In this document: one piece after another, positions 62,051 through 64,000 of the stretch
How positions within the stretch are numbered: position 1 is the first letter of the stretch
Layout: each line of letters begins with the position of its first letter
Source of the DNA: Commensalibacter communis
GTDB taxonomy: Bacteria > Pseudomonadota > Alphaproteobacteria > Acetobacterales > Acetobacteraceae
Assembly (NCBI RefSeq): GCF_947179015.1
Contig: NZ_CAMXCM010000006.1
Span: forward strand, 54,689-118,688
Direction of reading: 5' to 3'
DNA length: 64,000 nt
Program-made: the position numbers and the translations under genes
Notes under the pieces: generated by a model
Told to the model about the DNA's origin: nothing
The model's database searches: none
Seen by the model: the letters and a program-made list of their open reading frames with translations, nothing else

Positions 62051-63469
62051 ATGACTTTAAAACAAAAAATTGAAAAACCAGTATTAATTGATGATGCGAT
62101 GATTGTGTCAACAAATAACACTGACAAACAGGAAGATTGGAATTGGGTTGATGGCGATCAAAAGCCTGAACATCCAGCCAATTACTATGAAGCTACTTTG
62201 TCTACATGGGCTGGTTTTCCCAAGTTAGAACAAGAAACAACATGTGATATCGTGGTGATCGGGGGAGGACTGCTTGGTGCGTCAACAGCACTACATCTTT
62301 CAGAATCTGGTGTTGATACAATTTTGTTAGAAAAAAATCGCATTGGTTCTGCTGCCTCTGGTCGTAATGGGGGACAATTAACCCCAGGGCTAGCCCGTTG
62401 GGAAGCCGAAACAATGATTGAAAATTTTGATTATGATGAAGCATGCCGTTTATGGCGTTTTACATCGATTGAGTGTTTTGACTTAATCAGAGAAATCGTC
62501 AGTAAATATGATTTATCTGTTGATATGCGTAAGGGGCATTTAACTGCTGCAATTCATCCAGGTCACGTGGGCGCATTGGTCAAAGGTGCCGATGCTCGTA
62601 AATATCTTGGTGATGATTCTGTCAGCATGTTGGGTGAATACGAGATTAAAGAACATATTAACTCCGAGATTTACTTTGGTGGTGCATTAGACAGTATGGG
62701 CGGTCAAATTCATTCTTTGGCATTGGTCAGGGGAATGATTTATGGCTTTATTCAAAATGGCGGACAAGTTTTTGAAGATAGCGAAGTTCTTGAAATTGAA
62801 GAAACCCCAGAAGGAACCAGAGTTAGAACGGAAGCAGGCAGTGTTTTAGCAAAAAAAGGTATTGTGCTTGCAGTGCATGATTCTACTTTTAAGCTACTTT
62901 CTGAAGCAGATGCGACCATCCCATTTTATACTTATGTTGCGGTAACTAACCCTGTTGACGGTGGAACGGAAACGTTATTGCCAACCGATATGGCAGTATA
63001 TGATACCCAATTCCAAATTGACTATTACCGTCCAGTAAAAAAACAAAGAATTTTATTTGGTGGACAAGGGACGGGAACGCGTTGGAATGAAGAAAAGACC
63101 ATTGCGTATTTAACATCTCGTTTGGAAACCGTATTTCCACAAAGAAAAGATATTAAATTCGAATTTGCATGGAGCGGCACAACTGATCTCACCTTAAATG
63201 GTGCAACGGATTGTCGAAAAATTGAAAAGCAAGTGCCTATTTATTCTGTCAATGGATGGAGTGGTCATGGTGTTGCACAGACTGTTCGTATTGGTAAATC
63301 TATTCGTGATGATATTTTAAAAAATAATGATGATTTTGCAATGTTAGCAGCGATCGAGCATCGTTCTATTTTGTTGGGAAGACAATTATCACCTGTTGCA
63401 ATTCCACTAGCAAAATCTTTGCTGGGATTACAAGGAATGATTACGCCTGGTAAAATGATTTCTTTCTAG
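62051..63469 (+). CDS. FAD-dependent oxidase of the DAO family (PuuB-like)
   Basis: The 472-residue protein has an extended N-terminus with EHPANYYEATLSTWAGFPKL and the FAD-binding DIVVIGGGLLGASTALHLSE, then SAASGRNGGQLTPGLARW, a pattern typical of gamma-glutamylputrescine oxidase and related amine oxidases. C-terminal FAD contacts are NGWSGHGVAQTVRIGKSI. It would oxidise an amine to aldehyde with release of ammonia and H2O2. Located with the APC permease, it suggests use of putrescine or a similar amine. No puuA or puuC is in the window. Confidence 0.85.
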   Translation: MTLKQKIEKPVLIDDAMIVSTNNTDKQEDWNWVDGDQKPEHPANYYEATLSTWAGFPKLEQETTCDIVVIGGGLLGASTALHLSESGVDTILLEKNRIGSAASGRNGGQLTPGLARWEAETMIENFDYDEACRLWRFTSIECFDLIREIVSKYDLSVDMRKGHLTAAIHPGHVGALVKGADARKYLGDDSVSMLGEYEIKEHINSEIYFGGALDSMGGQIHSLALVRGMIYGFIQNGGQVFEDSEVLEIEETPEGTRVRTEAGSVLAKKGIVLAVHDSTFKLLSEADATIPFYTYVAVTNPVDGGTETLLPTDMAVYDTQFQIDYYRPVKKQRILFGGQGTGTRWNEEKTIAYLTSRLETVFPQRKDIKFEFAWSGTTDLTLNGATDCRKIEKQVPIYSVNGWSGHGVAQTVRIGKSIRDDILKNNDDFAMLAAIEHRSILLGRQLSPVAIPLAKSLLGLQGMITPGKMISF

Positions 63470-63500
63470 TCGATAAAATTGATTTGCTCGTCTATATAAA

Positions 63501-63540
63501 GCAGCTTGACAGTCATTAAGATTGCTAAGCTGTTTTTTTA
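63501..63540 (+). terminator. Terminator after the oxidase gene
   Basis: CAGCTT (63502-63507) and AAGCTG (63527-63532) pair around a 19-base loop and are followed by seven T. It lies about 30 bases past the stop. Confidence 0.65.
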
Positions 63541-63937
63541 TTTTGACAGCATCCCATCTACCCATCTATGTTTACATTAGTTTGTAATTTAAATCGCTGA
63601 TAAACTTAAAATATTAATGATATATTTCTAGAATTAAAAAAATATAATTACCCATTATAACGTGAATATATTCGAAGTCATCGAAAGAATTTTTAAAATG
63701 ACTTAACGAAAAGATGACATTTTTAACAATAAACTCCAAGAGAATGATAGTAGCTTTTAAATCGATGGGATCGATTCTTTTTTTATCATTAAATCAATAA
63801 TTTAAATAAAAGTTACGTCTATATTATTAATTTATATTTATATAATAAATTCCATGAATTTTTGTCATTTAAAATGACAATTTGAGCTGAATTTCAGATT
63901 AATTTTTTGGTTATATTTTATATTATATGAAAAGGGG

Positions 63938-63967
63938 GCTTGGCTCTATTGTAAAATAGAGCCAAGC
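63938..63967. terminator. Perfect 13-bp inverted repeat near the right edge
   Basis: GCTTGGCTCTATT (63938-63950) and AATAGAGCCAAGC (63955-63967) pair fully with loop GTAA. It is probably a terminator for a convergent gene beyond the edge. Confidence 0.6.
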
Positions 63968-64000
63968 ACTTATACTGTATGAATATTATTCAGAGATTAA

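Larger units (their letters stand above)
63470..64000. other. 531-base AT-rich region at the right edge with three hairpins
   Basis: No protein gene is supported here. Three hairpins are seen: the oxidase terminator (63501-63540), a 7-bp stem AATCGAT/ATCGATT followed by CTTTTTTTAT (63760-63786), and a perfect 13-bp stem (63938-63967). The second one could end a small RNA starting in the preceding 200 bases; I see no promoter good enough to claim it. Confidence 0.45.

Noticed and set aside
63541..63786. A small RNA ending at the AATCGAT hairpin
   Set aside because: The hairpin and T-run look like a terminator, but no convincing promoter or conserved structure was found upstream.
1..64000. CRISPR arrays, insertion sequences, rRNA genes
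   Set aside because: No regularly spaced repeats, no transposase-like ORF and no rRNA sequence were seen.

Overview
The window reads as a chromosomal stretch of an AT-rich member of the Acetobacteraceae (Alphaproteobacteria). The gene content (divergent mutY/DciA pair, cvpA-purF-SDR block, GT61/ABC-2 polysaccharide export, acetic-acid-bacterium style type I secretion plus glycosyltransferases) combined with very AT-rich intergenic DNA suggests the insect-gut genus Commensalibacter. That placement is inference; no rRNA gene is present.

Layout. 1-950: gene debris (a broken membrane-protein gene running off the left edge, a decayed secreted-protein gene, a doubtful small ORF). 952-3479: DMT exporter and a Tat-type sulfatase. 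3.6-7.6 kb: two intact secreted Sel1-repeat genes, a SUKH-like and an NTF2-like gene on the other strand, and a third Sel1 gene broken by an A-run and a 19-bp tandem duplication; this resembles an immunity-gene cluster without its toxins. 7.7-15 kb: housekeeping and transport genes (phosphate acyltransferase, DciA-like, mutY, hemH, a POTRA-only secreted protein, a 54-aa membrane peptide, SMR pump, aldo/keto reductase, FucP-like MFS). 15-19 kb: AI-2E family protein and an ABC-2 polysaccharide exporter with a GT61 enzyme. 19.4-31 kb: SLT-SPOR lipoprotein, nitroreductase, GT25, SDR-purF-cvpA, a frameshifted thiamine pyrophosphokinase, Na/Pi transporter, alpha/beta-hydrolase-like protein. 31.2-34.7 kb: metH.

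35-46.6 kb is a same-strand cluster: type I secretion ABC transporter with a degenerate C39 domain, membrane-fusion protein, 642-aa Sel1 protein, 1020-aa two-domain glycosyltransferase, a protein with ChW-like repeats, and a GT4 enzyme. It looks like a secretion-plus-glycosylation machine whose substrate is not obvious in the window. 46.8-49.5 kb is a nitrate/sulfonate/taurine-type ABC importer.

49.5-52.3 kb is an accessory insert: a decayed phage tail-completion-like gene, a 309-aa protein with a glycine-rich membrane C-terminus (candidate effector), two nearly identical candidate immunity genes, and the remnant of a third copy. 53.3-54 kb holds a 38-aa, nine-cysteine metallothionein-like peptide transcribed divergently from a MerR regulator, with a 21-bp dyad inside a 19-bp promoter spacer. 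54-64 kb: pyrophosphatase, YWTD propeller protein, a broken TauD-like/zinc-ribbon chimera, a CAU tRNA, an EttA-type ABC-F protein, GNAT, radical SAM protein, APC permease and a DAO-family oxidase resembling a putrescine uptake/oxidation pair.

Three genes (a Sel1 gene, the TPK gene, the TauD-like gene) are each out of frame by one base at an A/T homopolymer. This could be sequencing error, real decay or slippage, and can be tested directly.
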